64,000 bases of DNA from Atherix ibis. Its lineage: Eukaryota > Arthropoda > Insecta > Diptera > Athericidae. This document shows positions 1 through 11,004 of this stretch, piece by piece. Location: assembly GCA_958298945.1 (NCBI GenBank), contig CATQJD010000001.1:231001-295000 (forward strand), read 5' to 3'. Positions within the stretch are counted from its first letter, which is position 1; every line of letters begins with the position of its first letter. Both the position numbers and the translations under genes were made by a program. The notes below the pieces were generated by a model. That model saw nothing but the letters and a program-made list of their open reading frames with translations, had not been told where the DNA came from and did not search any database.

Positions 1-1888
1 ACAACGACTTCGAGATTATTTATAAACAAGGCAAAAAAGAATACTCATGCTGACACTCTTTCGCGACTAAAAGACATATCGTAATTAAAAAAGCTCATTC
101 CCAAGCATATTAACGTAGTTGGCTATCGAATGAAAGCTAACAAAAAACAAGGAGCTCAAAATAAAATTGATAAAATGCTCAAGAAGGATATTAATAAAAA
201 TAAAATGGATGAAAATCCTAAGAAGAATAGTAAAAATAATATAGAGAGAAAATACACATGCGAGTGTACCTCCATATCAGACATATGGAACGTAAAACTT
301 ATCTGATTTGAATATATATAGATTAGCCCACTATTAAGATAAATAATTTAAATAAATGGAACGCTAGGATAAACATTAATAAAAGGAGCACCAAATATTT
401 TAATTGAGAATAATAAGGATCATATTATAAAATATAATAAGGAGCCGACAGATCAAATGGAAATTATCACCTTGATCAAAAAGTTACCAGAAAAATTAAA
501 AATACAAGTATATTCATCTAAATCTATATTGTCCCCTTCAAAGTAATCCCCATCGACTTTAACACACTTATGCCAGCGCTTGATCCAATCCTCGAAACAT
601 TTTTTATATTCGGTTTTCGGTATGTCCATCAGTGCTTCCTTCGATTTTTTCATTACTTCCTCTCGGTTGTTGAAACGCGCTCCCCGTAATGGTTTTTTAA
701 CTCGATTGGACAGAAAGAAGTCACAGGAAGCCAAATCAGGTGAATCCGAATTTGTTGGATGATATTTGTTGTATTTTTGTCAAAAAATTACGAATAATGA
801 TGGAACTGTGCGACGGTGCGTTATCATGGTGCAAAATCCACGAGTTTTCTGCCCACAATTCTGATCTCTTTCGGCGAATTGCTTCGCGCAAACGTCTCAT
901 AACGCCCAAATAATACTCTTTGTTTACTGTCCAGCCTTCTGACAAAAATTCATGATGCACTACACCGTTGTAATCCATGAAAATCGTGAGCATTGCCTTT
1001 TTTTTGACTGAAAACGACGTGATTTTTTTGGTGTCAGCTCATTTGGTAAACGCCATTCACTTGCCTGATGTCTGGATTGTGTGTCGTACTCATAAACCCA
1101 CGTTTCGTCTTCAGTAATGATCCTTTTGATGAATGTGGGATCGGATTCAGCCTCGCAAATCATGCCTTTTGCGACGTCAACACGGTCTCTTTTTTGCATG
1201 AACTTGAGGTCTTTTGGCACCAACTTTGCTGCTACACGTCGGAAACCCAAATCATTAACCAAAATATCTTGGACGGATATGTTCAAGGCAATGTTCAAGT
1301 CCTTCGCTATCTCTCTGATGGTTAATTTGCGGTTATTGACCAACATTTCTTTTTTTTATCAATGTTTTCGTCGGTTCTCGATGTCGATGGTCTGACACTG
1401 CTTTCATCATCTTCGATTGACTCACGACCACTTTTGAACTGCACGTGGCGTTTTCTTTAGAAAATCGTTTTCTTTAGAGAATCGTTGCCGAAACACTTTT
1501 CCAACATTTCAAACGTTCGCGCACCATTAAATCCGTTTTTTACGCAAAATTTAATACAAGTTCGTTGTTGCCAATTTAAATTCGTTTCTAAAATTGTAAA
1601 AAATCGCCAACACACACAGAGATAGATGTACTCTTGGCTACGTAACTTTTGCAAATGTCAAGCTATGCTAAGTTTTAGAGGGAATATCAACAACAGATGT
1701 ACCAACTTAACAAAACAAAAATAACTCAAATCGGAACAATGAGAGCGCCACACTCTCCAAAAGATTATATGATTCACAAGCAGACAAAAAATGAAAGAAT
1801 TAAGTTAGGCCTTACAATGACAAAATATTCAATATTTTATATATCTCGAAATTTAAAAATATGGTCAGTGATACGAAAACAAATTTGG
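1..1888. repeat. Left, partial copy of a 4.05 kb tandem duplication (gypsy plus mariner)
   Basis: Bases 1-1888 match 4053-5942 almost base for base, with only scattered substitutions. The first about 90 bases are the end of a gypsy RNase H region, in a frame reading DFEIIYKQGKK. The rest is gypsy linker with the mariner inserted. At about 1889 the sequence jumps back to gypsy gag, whereas the second copy continues into integrase, so the duplication joint lies at about 1888/1889. The low divergence implies a recent duplication, later than the mariner insertion. Confidence 0.9.
453..1709 (-). pseudogene. Mariner (irritans-like) transposase pseudogene, copy 1
   Basis: This is a decayed mariner-family transposase. 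Read on the minus strand, the N-terminal helix-turn-helix part (about 1655-1457 and 1346-1150) precedes the catalytic motifs: EDETWVYEYD (first Asp, about 1105), HHDNAPSH (second Asp, about 830) and a C-terminal segment with LASCDFFLSNRVKKPLRG (third Asp of a D,D34D triad, about 720). These motifs lie in different frames, with breaks near 1350 (one base lost in a T run compared with copy 2), near 990 and near 745, so no functional transposase is encoded. The 5' end near 1709 carries a TTAAGTTGGTAC-like sequence that resembles mariner termini; the other end is not resolved. It sits inside gypsy sequence on the opposite strand. Confidence 0.88.
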
Positions 1889-1959
1889 AAAAAATGACCA
1901 AACCCGCAATACAGCACCTAATTTACAATCCAAATTAGCAGCAAAAAAAAAGCCAATTT

Positions 1960-2400
1960 CCACATAGAATATTTTGCAAATAGAATTGGAACTATAATTT
2001 CCCAATTAAACAAAGTATACCTAATGAACTTAGGAGAGGCTGCGACCGAATACATCATGAAGATAAATGATAATTTGGCATTAAATACCGTTAAGAAAGG
2101 AATAAATTTGGAGTTCCAGCGAATCATCAACGCTGCAAGATACCAAACATTTCAAGAGGCCATAACCCTAACAATTGAGGCTTGTAATACTCATGAGAAC
2201 GGGAGAACATTCATAAATCAGGATTCATTTAGAAACATTAATAACTTTGGGTACATTAATAATAATACTACAAACAGATAAATTAATCATAATAATAGAA
2301 GCAATGCTAGTTATAACAATTGTAATAATAATAATCATAATAACTCATAAGAATAATATAAGAAACAGGATGTATAACTTTTATAATAATCAACAAAAAA
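1960..2400 (+). pseudogene. Gypsy gag fragment
   Basis: An open stretch at 2024-2281 includes LGEAATEYIMKINDNL and FQEAITLTIEACNTHENGRT, typical of the helical capsid-like gag of insect gypsy elements. It is followed by a low-complexity Asn-rich tail, encoded by repeated AAT and AAC codons, that runs into stops. No CCHC knuckle is readable. The assignment rests on position just before a protease and RT in the same element. Confidence 0.55.
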
Positions 2401-2544
2401 AGTAACAATAATCAATTAAACAAATAACAATAATAGAATAAAGCTCCGAAGAAAATCTAAACATATTCTTAGAAATTTAAGCAAATATAATATTAACCAT
2501 AATTATATAATAACTATATTACCCTTAAATATAATAATAATAAT

Positions 2545-2830
2545 GTTAAATTTTTAAAAGATGCAGGTGCATATGTATCTATTTACACTGAAACAAAATA
2601 CATACAATAACGGGCATAACCAAACAAAATTTATATATAAAAGGCTTAGCGTTCCTAAAAATAAAATATGAAGATAAAATATTGAAACATGCGTTCCATG
2701 TAGTCAATCATAACCTGCCAATAATTACAAATGGCATAATAGGTAGAAATTTCTTAGTAAAATATTCGCCAAAGATTGGTGACGAAACAATAAATATACC
2801 AATAGGGGGCAACCATGAAAATGTACACAA
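2545..2830 (+). pseudogene. Gypsy aspartic protease fragment
   Basis: The frame near 2550 reads KFLKDAGAYVS, matching the retropepsin active-site context (normally LIDTGAxVS) with the catalytic Asp-Thr-Gly altered to Asp-Ala-Gly. Downstream, HAFHVVNHNLPIITNGIIGRNF (2685-2750) matches the second conserved retropepsin block (ILGRDF-like). Several stops separate the two blocks, so the enzyme is dead. Confidence 0.6.
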
Positions 2831-2958
2831 GCGTGAAATAAATACTTCTTACATGGGTAATTTAAAATATCTTAATAGTATGGATGTACTAATATAGCTA
2901 ACTTTGGGAGATTCTAATACAAAAATTGGCAGAAGGAAATTATGTTTGAAAAACCAAT

Positions 2959-3131
2959 ATGAGTTTCATCTGGAAGGCGACTTACAATCAACGAATGCTT
3001 TATATACCCAACATATAACGTATACCGTACACATTAAGAACTATAGATTGCCTCATTCCCCGATAGAGTAAATCAATAGTCAGGTGGAAAAGCATTCGTT
3101 GATTGTTATTCGCCTTCCAGATGAAACTCAT
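2959..3131. repeat. Fold-back inverted repeat, 42 bp arms
   Basis: Arms 2959-3000 and 3090-3131 are reverse complements with two mismatches, separated by 89 bases. The arm starts ATGAGTTTCATCTGGAAGGC. It lies between gypsy protease and RT and is not part of a known gypsy feature. Confidence 0.9.
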
Positions 3132-3177
3132 CTTTTCAAGATGATATAGTCGAGCCATCACCTCTCTTAGTTTATCC

Positions 3178-4145
3178 AAAAGGATAGGAAAAAAAATGGA
3201 GATTGGTTGTCGAATATAGACAACTCAACAAAAAAAATAGTTAATAATAAATTTCCATTAACTCGCCTCGATGATGTCCCAGAGAAACTACGAGGTGCAA
3301 AATTACTATCCTTTCTCAACATGACAAGTTGCTTCCACCAAATATCGAAACCACTAATCGCATTCTCCACCAACAGAGGTCATTACCAATTTAAAAGTTA
3401 CCCTTTGATCTAAAAATCTCCACAAATAGTTTCCAATGAATGCCAGCAATAGTATTAGCTGGTTTGGATGAGTCATACCAAAGACTATTATGTCATCAAC
3501 ATATATAAATATGTTGATAACATAATACGAGTAGTCTTTGGTTCAGACTTACGTAACCATAACTAGAACCTCAAACTAAACCCCCGCAAAATGTAGTATT
3601 CTAAAAAAGGAATGGGGTAATTTACAGCAGATGGGATAAAAATGGATCCAAACATGAACATATTATTTGCGTGGATATCTAACTGCACAGAGATATTCCA
3701 TACACTACGTAAACTATTAATAAGCCCACCCTTACTCCAATATTCCGAGTTCGACAAATAATTTGTTATAACTATAGATACCTTATGTTATACCCTGGGT
3801 GCTATTTTATCACAGGAAAAAATTGGCAAAGACATAACAATAGCATACGCTAGCAGTACACTGAATAAATATGAGCCAAATAAGCTAATTATAGAAAAAG
3901 AGCTGCTGGATAGACATTGAGGTATAAACCATTTTAGACTATATCTATATAGCAGACGGCTGCAAATTATAACCAATCATCGCCTACTAGTAAACTTATT
4001 TAGCTACAAAATTCCTCATCGAAGCTAAGTGGAACTCATCTAGATTTAATGGACAACGACTTCGAGATTATTTATAAACAAGGCAAAAAAGAATACTCAT
4101 GCTGACACTCTTTGGCGACTAAAAGATATATCGTAATTAAAAAAG
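3178..4145 (+). pseudogene. Gypsy reverse transcriptase and RNase H remnants
   Basis: The RT start reads KKKWRLVVEYRQLNKKIVN, then KFPLTRLDDVPEKLRGAKLL and NMTSCFHQI (3190-3350), the usual fingers and palm-entry motifs of gypsy RT. AFSTNRGHYQFK follows at about 3360. The catalytic-box region (about 3500) is scrambled by a hairpin, and only weak VFGSDLRNHN-like sequence survives. RNase H follows in several frames at about 3790-4110, including IAYASSTLNKYEPNK and DNDFEIIYKQGKK. Multiple frameshifts and stops make it non-functional. Confidence 0.85.
3477..3542. repeat. Fold-back inverted repeat inside gypsy RT
   Basis: ACCAAAGACTA...TTATGT on the left pairs with ACATAA...TAGTCTTTGGT on the right around a short loop near 3505, with one small gap. 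It replaces the sequence where the RT catalytic box should be. Confidence 0.8.
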
Positions 4146-5942
4146 CTCATTCCCAAGCATATTAACGTAGTTGGCTATCGAATGAAAGCTAACAAAAAAC
4201 AAGGAGCTCAAAATAAAATTGATAAAATGCTCAAGAAGAATATTAATAAAAATAAAATGGATGAAAATCCTAAGAAGAATAGTAAAAATAATATAGAGAG
4301 AAAATACACATGCGAGTGTACCTCCATATCAGACATATGGAACGTAAAACTTATCTGATTTGAATATATATAGATTAGCCCACTATTAAGATAAATAATT
4401 TAAATAAATGGAACGCTAGGATAAACATTAATAAAAGGAGCACCAAATATTTTAATTGAGAATAATAAGGATCATATTATAAAATATAATAAGGAGCCGA
4501 CAGATCAAATGGAAATTATCACCTTGATCAAAAAGTTACCAGAAAAATTAAAAATACAAGTATATTCATCTAAATCTATATTGTCCCCTTCAAAGTAATC
4601 CCCATCGACTTTAACACACTTATGCCAGCGCTTGATCCAATCCTCGAAACATTTTTTATATTCGGTTTTCGGTATGTCCATCAGTGCTTCCTTCGATTTT
4701 TCCATTACTTCCTCTCGGCTGTTGAAACGCGCTCCCCGTAATGGTTTTTTAACTCGATTGGACAGGAAGAAGTCACAGGAAGCCAAATCAGGTGAATCCG
4801 AATTTGTTGGATGATATTTGTTGTATTTTTGTCAAAAAATTACGAATAATGATGGAACTGTGCGACGGTGCGTTATCATGGTGCAAAATCCACGAGTTTT
4901 CTGCCCACAATTCTGATCTCTTTCGGCGAATTGCTTCGCGCAAACGTCTCATAACGCCCAAATAATACTCTTTGTTTACTGTCCAGCCTTCTGACAAAAA
5001 TTCATGATGCACTACACCGTTGTAATCCATGAAAATCGTGAGCATTGCCTTTTTTTTGACTGAAAACGACGTGATTTTTTTGGTGTCAGCTCATTTGGTA
5101 AACGCCATTCACTTGCCTGATGTCTGGATTGTGTGTCGTACTCATAAACCCACGTTTCGTCTTCAGTAATGATCCTTTTGATGAATGTGGGATCGGATTC
5201 AGCCTCGCAAATCATGCCTTTTGCGACGTCAACACGGTCTCTTTTTTGCATGAACTTGAGGTCTTTTGGCACCAACTTTGCTGCTACACGACGGAAACCC
5301 AAATTATTAACCAAAATATCTTGGACGGATATGTTCAAGGCAATATTCAAGTCCTTCGCTATCTCTCTGATGGTTAATTTGCGGTTATTGACCAACATTA
5401 CTTTTACTTTATCAATGTTTTCGTCGGTTCTCGATGTCGATGGTCTGACACTGCGTTCATCATCTTCGATTGACTCACGACCACTTTTGAACTGCACGTG
5501 GCGTTTTCTTTAGAGAATCGTTTTCTTTAGAGAATCGTTGCCGAAACACTTTTCCAACATTTCAAACGTTCGCGCACCATTAAATCCGTTTTTTACGCAA
5601 AATTTAATACAAATTCATTGTTGCCAATTTAAATTCGTTTCTAAAATTGTAAAAAAATCGCCAACACACACAGAGATAGTTGTACTCTTGGCTACGTAAC
5701 TTTTGCAAATGTCAAGCTATGCTAAGATTTAGAGGGAATATCAACAACAGATGTACCAACTTAACAAAAAAAACATAACTCAAATCGAAACGATGGGAGC
5801 GCCACACTCTCCAAAAGATTATATGATTCACAAGCAGACAAAAAATGAAAGAATTAAGTTAAGCCTTACAATGACAAAATATTCAATATTTTATATATCT
5901 CGAAATTTAAAAATATGGTCAGTGATACGAAAACAAATTTGG
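4053..5942. repeat. Right copy of the 4.05 kb tandem duplication
   Basis: Matches 1-1888 at an offset of 4052. Here the RNase H end is contiguous with upstream gypsy RT, and the right end runs on into gypsy integrase, so this is the copy in its original context. Confidence 0.9.
4505..5763 (-). pseudogene. Mariner (irritans-like) transposase pseudogene, copy 2
   Basis: Duplicate of the mariner at 453-1709. This copy keeps a longer N-terminal frame (5012-5497, 161 residues), including SGRESIEDDERSVRPSTSRT in the DNA-binding region, because the T-run deletion of copy 1 is absent. EDETWVYEYD, HHDNAPSH and LASCDFFLSNRVKKPLRG are again in different frames with the same breaks near 5040 and 4800. 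The transposase was therefore already inactive before the 4.05 kb duplication. The 5' terminal TTAAGTTGGTAC-like sequence lies at about 5750-5763. Confidence 0.88.
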
Positions 5943-5943
5943 T

Positions 5944-6975
5944 ATCAGATAATTAAAAATCTTCATTGTGGATATTGTTATATAAACAGCCAATATGAAT
6001 AACGGATGACTTGAAAATGAAAAGGTTAATAGAAGAACATCATTCTACTGCATAAGGGGGTTATATTTGCATAAAAAGATGCATTGCCAAATTAAACCAA
6101 AACTTCGTATAGAAAAATATGAACAGAATACTAAAAAGATATATTGCCGATTATGAAAACAGTTCAAAAAATTAGGTAGTTAGACAAATACAAGAACCAT
6201 TGTTAATAACTGGAACCCCATACAGTAGACTTTTACAAAGATACATATATATCCTAACTATTCAATATGTGCTCATGATTTATCTTGAAGCATTTCCTAT
6301 GGCGACTAAAAAGAATGCTTCAAAAAATTCAAAACAGACAAGAGTACAGAATTTAACAATTCTTTGTTCAGTAACCTATGCAAAACACTAAAAGTAGAAC
6401 ATGTAATGTCAGCAGAGTTCCACCATGAAACCTTAGGGTCTATAGAAATAAATTATAGAACACTAAACGAATAACTGTTTTAGTTCACAGAAGACGACAA
6501 TTTGAATGAGTGGATACCATATTACGTTTTTGCATACAACACAACTCCCAATGCTGAAATAAAATTTATCTCTTTGAAATTAGTATTTCGAAAATGATAT
6601 TAATGCCATCAGTTGTATCACAAGTTTAATCAACAATACTATATAATACTTAGGACTATATAGTATCGTTGATACAACTCAAGCTGTAGATAAAGAGATA
6701 CAACTCAAGCTACAGAGAGCATTAGTGATATTAAAAGAACGACTTATTATGGGGAAATTAAGTCAAAAAGCACATAAAATAAAAATATGAATCCTGCTTC
6801 GCTAAAAGTTGGAGATCTTGTCTACCTTAAATCTGGGAATGGTAATAAAAATGAGATTCCATACGAAGGTCCCAATGAAATAGTGAAACAGGATGACGTA
6901 AACTCAATAATTAAAATTAAAAACAAGTTGAGAACCATCCACAATAATAATTTGAAAAGGGATACAACCCATTAA
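5944..6975 (+). pseudogene. Gypsy integrase remnants
   Basis: Fragments in several frames: a zinc-binding-like section (about 6015-6130); QEPLLITGTPYSR (6190-6230), the proline-rich lead into the catalytic core; ILTIQYVLMIYLEAFPMATKK (about 6250-6315), the first catalytic-Asp region with the Asp lost; and NLNEWIPYYVFAYNTTPNAE (about 6500-6555), the C-terminal side of the core. An open frame at 6787-6975 reads LKVGDLVYLKSG and YEGPNEIVK, a typical integrase C-terminal SH3-like segment. There are many stops, so it is non-functional. Confidence 0.8.
6632..6690. repeat. Imperfect fold-back plus direct repeat in gypsy integrase
   Basis: AGTTGTATCA ... AATACTATATA on the left is mirrored by TATATAGTAT ... 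TGATACAACT on the right with a 13-base interruption. The element GATACAACTCAAGCT is then directly repeated at about 6670 and 6697. Confidence 0.65.
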
Positions 6976-6991
6976 CAGAAATATACATATT

Positions 6992-7529
6992 GTAAAAGAT
7001 AATTGAATCTATTAAAAATATTCAAGATATATGTATATGTGTAATATAAGATAAACACGTTATAATTAAACAAGAATATCATAATAATATCATAATCAAT
7101 TAAATGTAAATGATTTTATAAGTAAATAAAGAATATAAATTTTATACAGTATAGGCAAGATCTGTTAAATATAAGAATGTATTGACATAAAGAAATATTA
7201 TAAATAAATGAAAACTATTGTGTCATGGCATATACGAATTCAATATAATAATTTTATATGCAATATTATATGTATGAATTGTGTAAACAATTTTAAGAGT
7301 GCATTGTTTTCATCAGTTTATTCATAGATAATAATGCAACCAACTCTGGTCAGTGCACTGTACATCGTGAGCTGATAACGGTTGAGGACTACAAATATCC
7401 TAGGCGTATACCGTGGTGTAAAAAAATATTAAAACTTATTCACTTGAATTGAGTTGATAAAATTTAGAACGTAAATAAAAACTAGTGATTCTTAAGCTCA
7501 AAATCTTGAGAATTTAATTTTACTACACT
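6992..7529 (+). mobile_element. Candidate gypsy 3' LTR
   Basis: A non-coding AT-rich segment directly after the integrase C-terminus, beginning TGTAAAAG and ending TTTTACTACA, so it has TG...CA ends. No second LTR lies in the window for comparison and no clear polypurine tract precedes it. The boundaries are inferred. Confidence 0.3.
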
Positions 7530-8590
7530 GTCAACGTCATATATGAACATACGTCCATGCTACTTCCCACTCTATCTCCTACTCATTTTATTATTCAATA
7601 TTGCTCCAAGGTCCTCGTGGTGTGATTCAGCAGAGTAAACTTTAGTGCGCTTCAAATACTGCTAAATCACAATACGAGAGCTCTGTAACAACACAGGTTC
7701 TTCTACAGATTTATCAGAGGTGGGAAAACTGAAAAAATGAAAGCCCTGTAGCCATTGGTAGCTGGGGACGTGGTTGTGCTGTGCCAGTCAGATATCACAT
7801 ATGTGCGGATTGATATGTATACCCAGGTTAGCTTTTTAATAATGTATTGCCTCCCAGAAGCGTACGTCTTTTGACTATTTCAATTCCTTGTCGACATATT
7901 ACTCAAAGAAGAAGCAATGCGTGAAGTGTACCCAAACCCATAATTCACTATGCTATCAAGTTCTCAAACCAAACTTCTTCTTAAAGTCAATACCCAAATA
8001 TAATTCACGATTAAGACTTGGAATTATATTGACTGTCGAAATGTCTATGACGCCACGGAACGTAATTGAGGTGGTAAATAGCGGAAGAGCCGACTAATTA
8101 TATCAGCTCTTCCGCTATTTACCACCTCAACGGTTGCTTTCCACTTGCATACCATTTGTAAAGCTAATAGCAACTCAGCATTATATAACAAACCGTTTAA
8201 ATCACGTTCCAGTAATTGGACACGGGCATACGGTCTTACATCTCCTTGGAGAGATATAATGATCGAAGCTAATATGGTAAATATTCAATTCAGAGGACGT
8301 TTTTTCAGGAGACTCTCAAGCTTAAGGTAGAGCGTTTCGGATGGTAAATTTAGGATTTTTGTCAACATCAGTTATCAGTGAATTGGTGAAAGAATTGATT
8401 TTGAAACTTCAATATTATCTGTACTAGAGGACGGAGAAATTGAGAGGCTATTGAAATAGGAAGAAGATATATTTAGAGTGATGTAAAAACTGGACTCAAT
8501 TGGACTCCAGCATATTGGAACAGTATTTATCCCGGTACTGATTTGAACCGGTAGAGATTAAAATTACAGCACACTGTAATAATAGTAAAT
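7530..8590. other. AT-rich region without a recognised gene
   Basis: No convincing coding sequence. A short stretch near 7914-7977 reads QCVKCTQTHNSLCYQ, with a C-x2-C-x3-H spacing like a gag zinc knuckle, and has a diverged copy at 9757-9820. The perfect hairpin at 8066-8130 is also here. Confidence 0.5.
8066..8130. repeat. Perfect 25 bp inverted repeat
   Basis: Arms 8066-8090 and 8106-8130 are exact reverse complements (arm begins TTGAGGTGGTAAATAGCGGA) with a 15-base loop. It does not look like a terminator: there is no adjacent gene and no T tract. Confidence 0.95.
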
Positions 8591-8599
8591 TACACAAAA

Positions 8600-8815
8600 T
8601 TTAATTTCCCTCAACACTCAGAAATTCATCTCTTTCATCGATAAACACATTCAAACTTTTTAAATTCCTAGAATGATGAACAATTCTAGTTTTAATTACA
8701 TGCTGCATGTCAAACTGAAATTCATGTTGTCGAATTATATAAATTATTTTCATGTATACTATGTTTAATTCATCTATAGTTAAAACTCCGAACTGCACCG
8801 ATCGATTTGACATCT
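8600..8815 (-). pseudogene. BEL/Pao retrotransposon pol fragment (integrase-proximal)
   Basis: A 70-residue frame on the minus strand contains GVLTIDELNIVYMKIIYIIR, QHEFQFDMQHVIKT and NLKSLNVFIDERDEFLSVEG. This matches the pattern I know from BEL/Pao polyproteins ahead of the integrase zinc region: an 'LT..EL......II...Q...F..E' segment, then 'L..L.PFlDe.g.LRVGGRL'. Here the invariant end has decayed to LSVEGN followed by a stop. No flanking BEL/Pao sequence is recognisable, so it is a short relic. Family assignment is from memory of the motif, not a search. Confidence 0.55.
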
Positions 8816-8820
8816 TATAT

Positions 8821-8880
8821 AAAGAATGATAATCCTTAATTATATATTATATACAATATAATTAAGGATTATCATTCTTT
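8821..8880. repeat. Perfect 25 bp inverted repeat
   Basis: Arms 8821-8845 and 8856-8880 are exact reverse complements (arm begins AAAGAATGATAATCCTTAAT) with a 10-base loop. It directly abuts the BEL/Pao fragment. Confidence 0.95.
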
Positions 8881-11004
8881 GAACATATACGAAAATTCGG
8901 CGAATTTTTTTAAAAAAACAGACTTTTCTAATACTGCATCTCGAAATTTTGATTCATTATTTGTACCCCCTGGTGCTATTGGTAAATTTTCGCTACTATG
9001 ATTACGTTGCTCAGGCAATTTTGAAGCGGAACACTATTTATGAACTGGCCAAAACTATTGAATATCACTCTACATTTTTTAATAGAGCTGTCTGGCCGAA
9101 CCACATATGAATAATCTGATTTAGGAATATCTTTTCAAGAAATGAATGTGACCCAATGTTCTTAATTCGTTAAAAATATTGCAATTTTTTTGTTTCACTT
9201 CCGGTTACTTTTCAAGCCAACTTATTAAAAATATTATTAGTTATAATTGACAAAATCCAATACCTTATGTTTGTTTTAAATTGGTTTATTCGAGATTTAA
9301 CTAAAATTGACGCTCTATATGTAAGACGTAAGGAATTTGGTCCAACTCCAGTAACTTGTGCATTAATTACATGTCGTTTCAGTTTAAAAAGTAAGGTTTT
9401 GTTACGGCAGTCCTGAACAGGTGTTCGAGTAGTTCGATTTGGGTAGACTTTGCACTTCTTGAAATTGAACTACTTTGTGAAAATTCATAATTTGATAGCT
9501 ACCCATGTTTTTTTCGGATATCCAAAATTATACGAAAAAAATTATTTTTATTTTAAATTTTTTTAAAAAAACGGCTAAAAAATACAAAAAATATTAATTT
9601 CGGAAATTTATTTTGTCGCAACAGTTTGAAAAAAAAATTGAACAAAAATATTGGCATCGTTCAAATATAAGAAAGTTATAACCTCATCGATTATTGATTT
9701 TTCTCCAATTTTTTTTTCTAGAAAAACTGGTTACCGATGAAAAACAATAAAAATTAGCAATACGTGAAGCAGACCCAAACCCATGATTCGCCATGCTGCC
9801 AAGTTATCAAACCAAACACCTTCTGGTTATCGATGAAAAACAATAACAAGAAATTATAAAAATTAAATTTTATTTTAATAAGGTCTTTAAACTATCTTGA
9901 TATTCTGGAACTCGAATAATTTTATTTCCATATCCTTACTTCAATTTCAATATTAAGTTGTACGAAGTAGTATTTTATAGGCATACTTGTATAAATGCAT
10001 TGATAAAAATATAAATTATAATGTCTTTGCCATATACTAAGTAAAATTATAATTTGGTATGATTTACAACAAATAAATAAGGGTAACGCAGAGCAGATAA
10101 AAATTCATAACATTGGCAGAAGAAAAAAAGGAGCAGAATTTTTCTTGAATACAATTCATGCAAAGAACACAATGGATCAATGATTTGAGAAATTCATATT
10201 CACAGCTGAAAGACAATTTATACAATACTGTGTATTTGAGATTTTCAATAGCATAATTATACATGAGTTTAATCAAATAAAAAATAAAAAATTGAAAATT
10301 TTAGATTTTTAAAATTTTTTCTTTTTCTGTTCTTCCCATATCTTTATATTCTATAGTTTTTTTTCCCTTTTTCTTTCTCCTTAGATTTTTTTTCTATCTT
10401 TTTTTCCTTTTCTCCTTATTTTAGTTCTCGTTTTTTTTTTTTATATGAATTTATTGTGAGACAAATTTACATTTTTTTAGTACCAAGAAGCATGTGAAAA
10501 AAATAAGAAGTTTAATTGGCAAAATAATTTAAATATTTCCTTTAAATAATGTATAACTAAACTGTAATCGAAATAGCCATTAATATTAGTGACTATTAAC
10601 TGTTTTTAATATTACATTACACAATAGTAAAAAAAATCTTATTTGAAGCAAAACATAACTTACTATATTAGTAATTTAATAAATTGAAAAATAGAGAAAA
10701 CAATGCAATCTAAATGAGAGTAACAGATTGAACTGGGTAACTTAAATAATGAAAATGAGAATGTAATATATACGTAAAAAAAACTAACTTATATTAATTT
10801 TAATTGAATAATAGAAACTGAATATGAATTTTTTTTGGTTATATTAGAAAATTGAAAGCAAAATCGATCTTTTCTTTAAATACATAATATAAAATATTAC
10901 TGGAAATAGCATTTTTGTCAGTCGTGGTATCGATACCAGCAATATTCATGGGACACCAGCTTTATCAGCTGCTATGTAGCTGGTATTAGGTGACATATAT
11001 GGTT
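8881..11004. other. AT-rich intergenic region
   Basis: No gene recognised. Homopolymer runs are frequent (T-rich 10300-10445). At 9728-9751 and 9824-9847 the sequence CTGGTTANCGATGAAAAACA is directly repeated and brackets the second copy of the zinc-knuckle-like segment of 7914-7977. Near 10924-11004 a GGTATCGATACC palindrome resembles sequence at 11440-11510. Confidence 0.5.

Larger units (their letters stand above)
1889..7529 (+). mobile_element. Degenerate Ty3/gypsy LTR retrotransposon, interrupted by mariner
   Basis: Fragments occur in the canonical gypsy order on the + strand: gag (about 1960-2400), protease (about 2545-2830), reverse transcriptase and RNase H (about 3178-4145), mariner interruption (about 4505-5763), integrase (about 5944-6975), then a possible LTR. 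All frames are broken by stops and indels, and several hairpin-forming inversions lie inside it. No 5' LTR is recognisable because the left side is the duplication joint. The order RT-RNaseH-IN places it in Ty3/gypsy rather than copia. Confidence 0.85.

Noticed and set aside
1697..2130. Small ORFs between mariner and gypsy gag considered as a host gene
   Set aside because: They match duplicated gypsy/mariner sequence at 5751-6002 and have no independent motif.
5120..5513. + strand ORFs of 85-114 residues across mariner copy 2
   Set aside because: Antisense shadows of the transposase frame (EDETWVYEYD region).
8066..8130. Perfect hairpin considered as a terminator or microRNA precursor
   Set aside because: There is no adjacent gene or T tract. 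Perfect pairing over 25 bp without bulges, and similar fold-backs nearby, fit a template-switch palindrome better.
10064..10276. A 70-residue minus-strand ORF
   Set aside because: AT-rich, low-information sequence (Leu/Phe/Tyr) with no motif. Expected by chance at this base composition.
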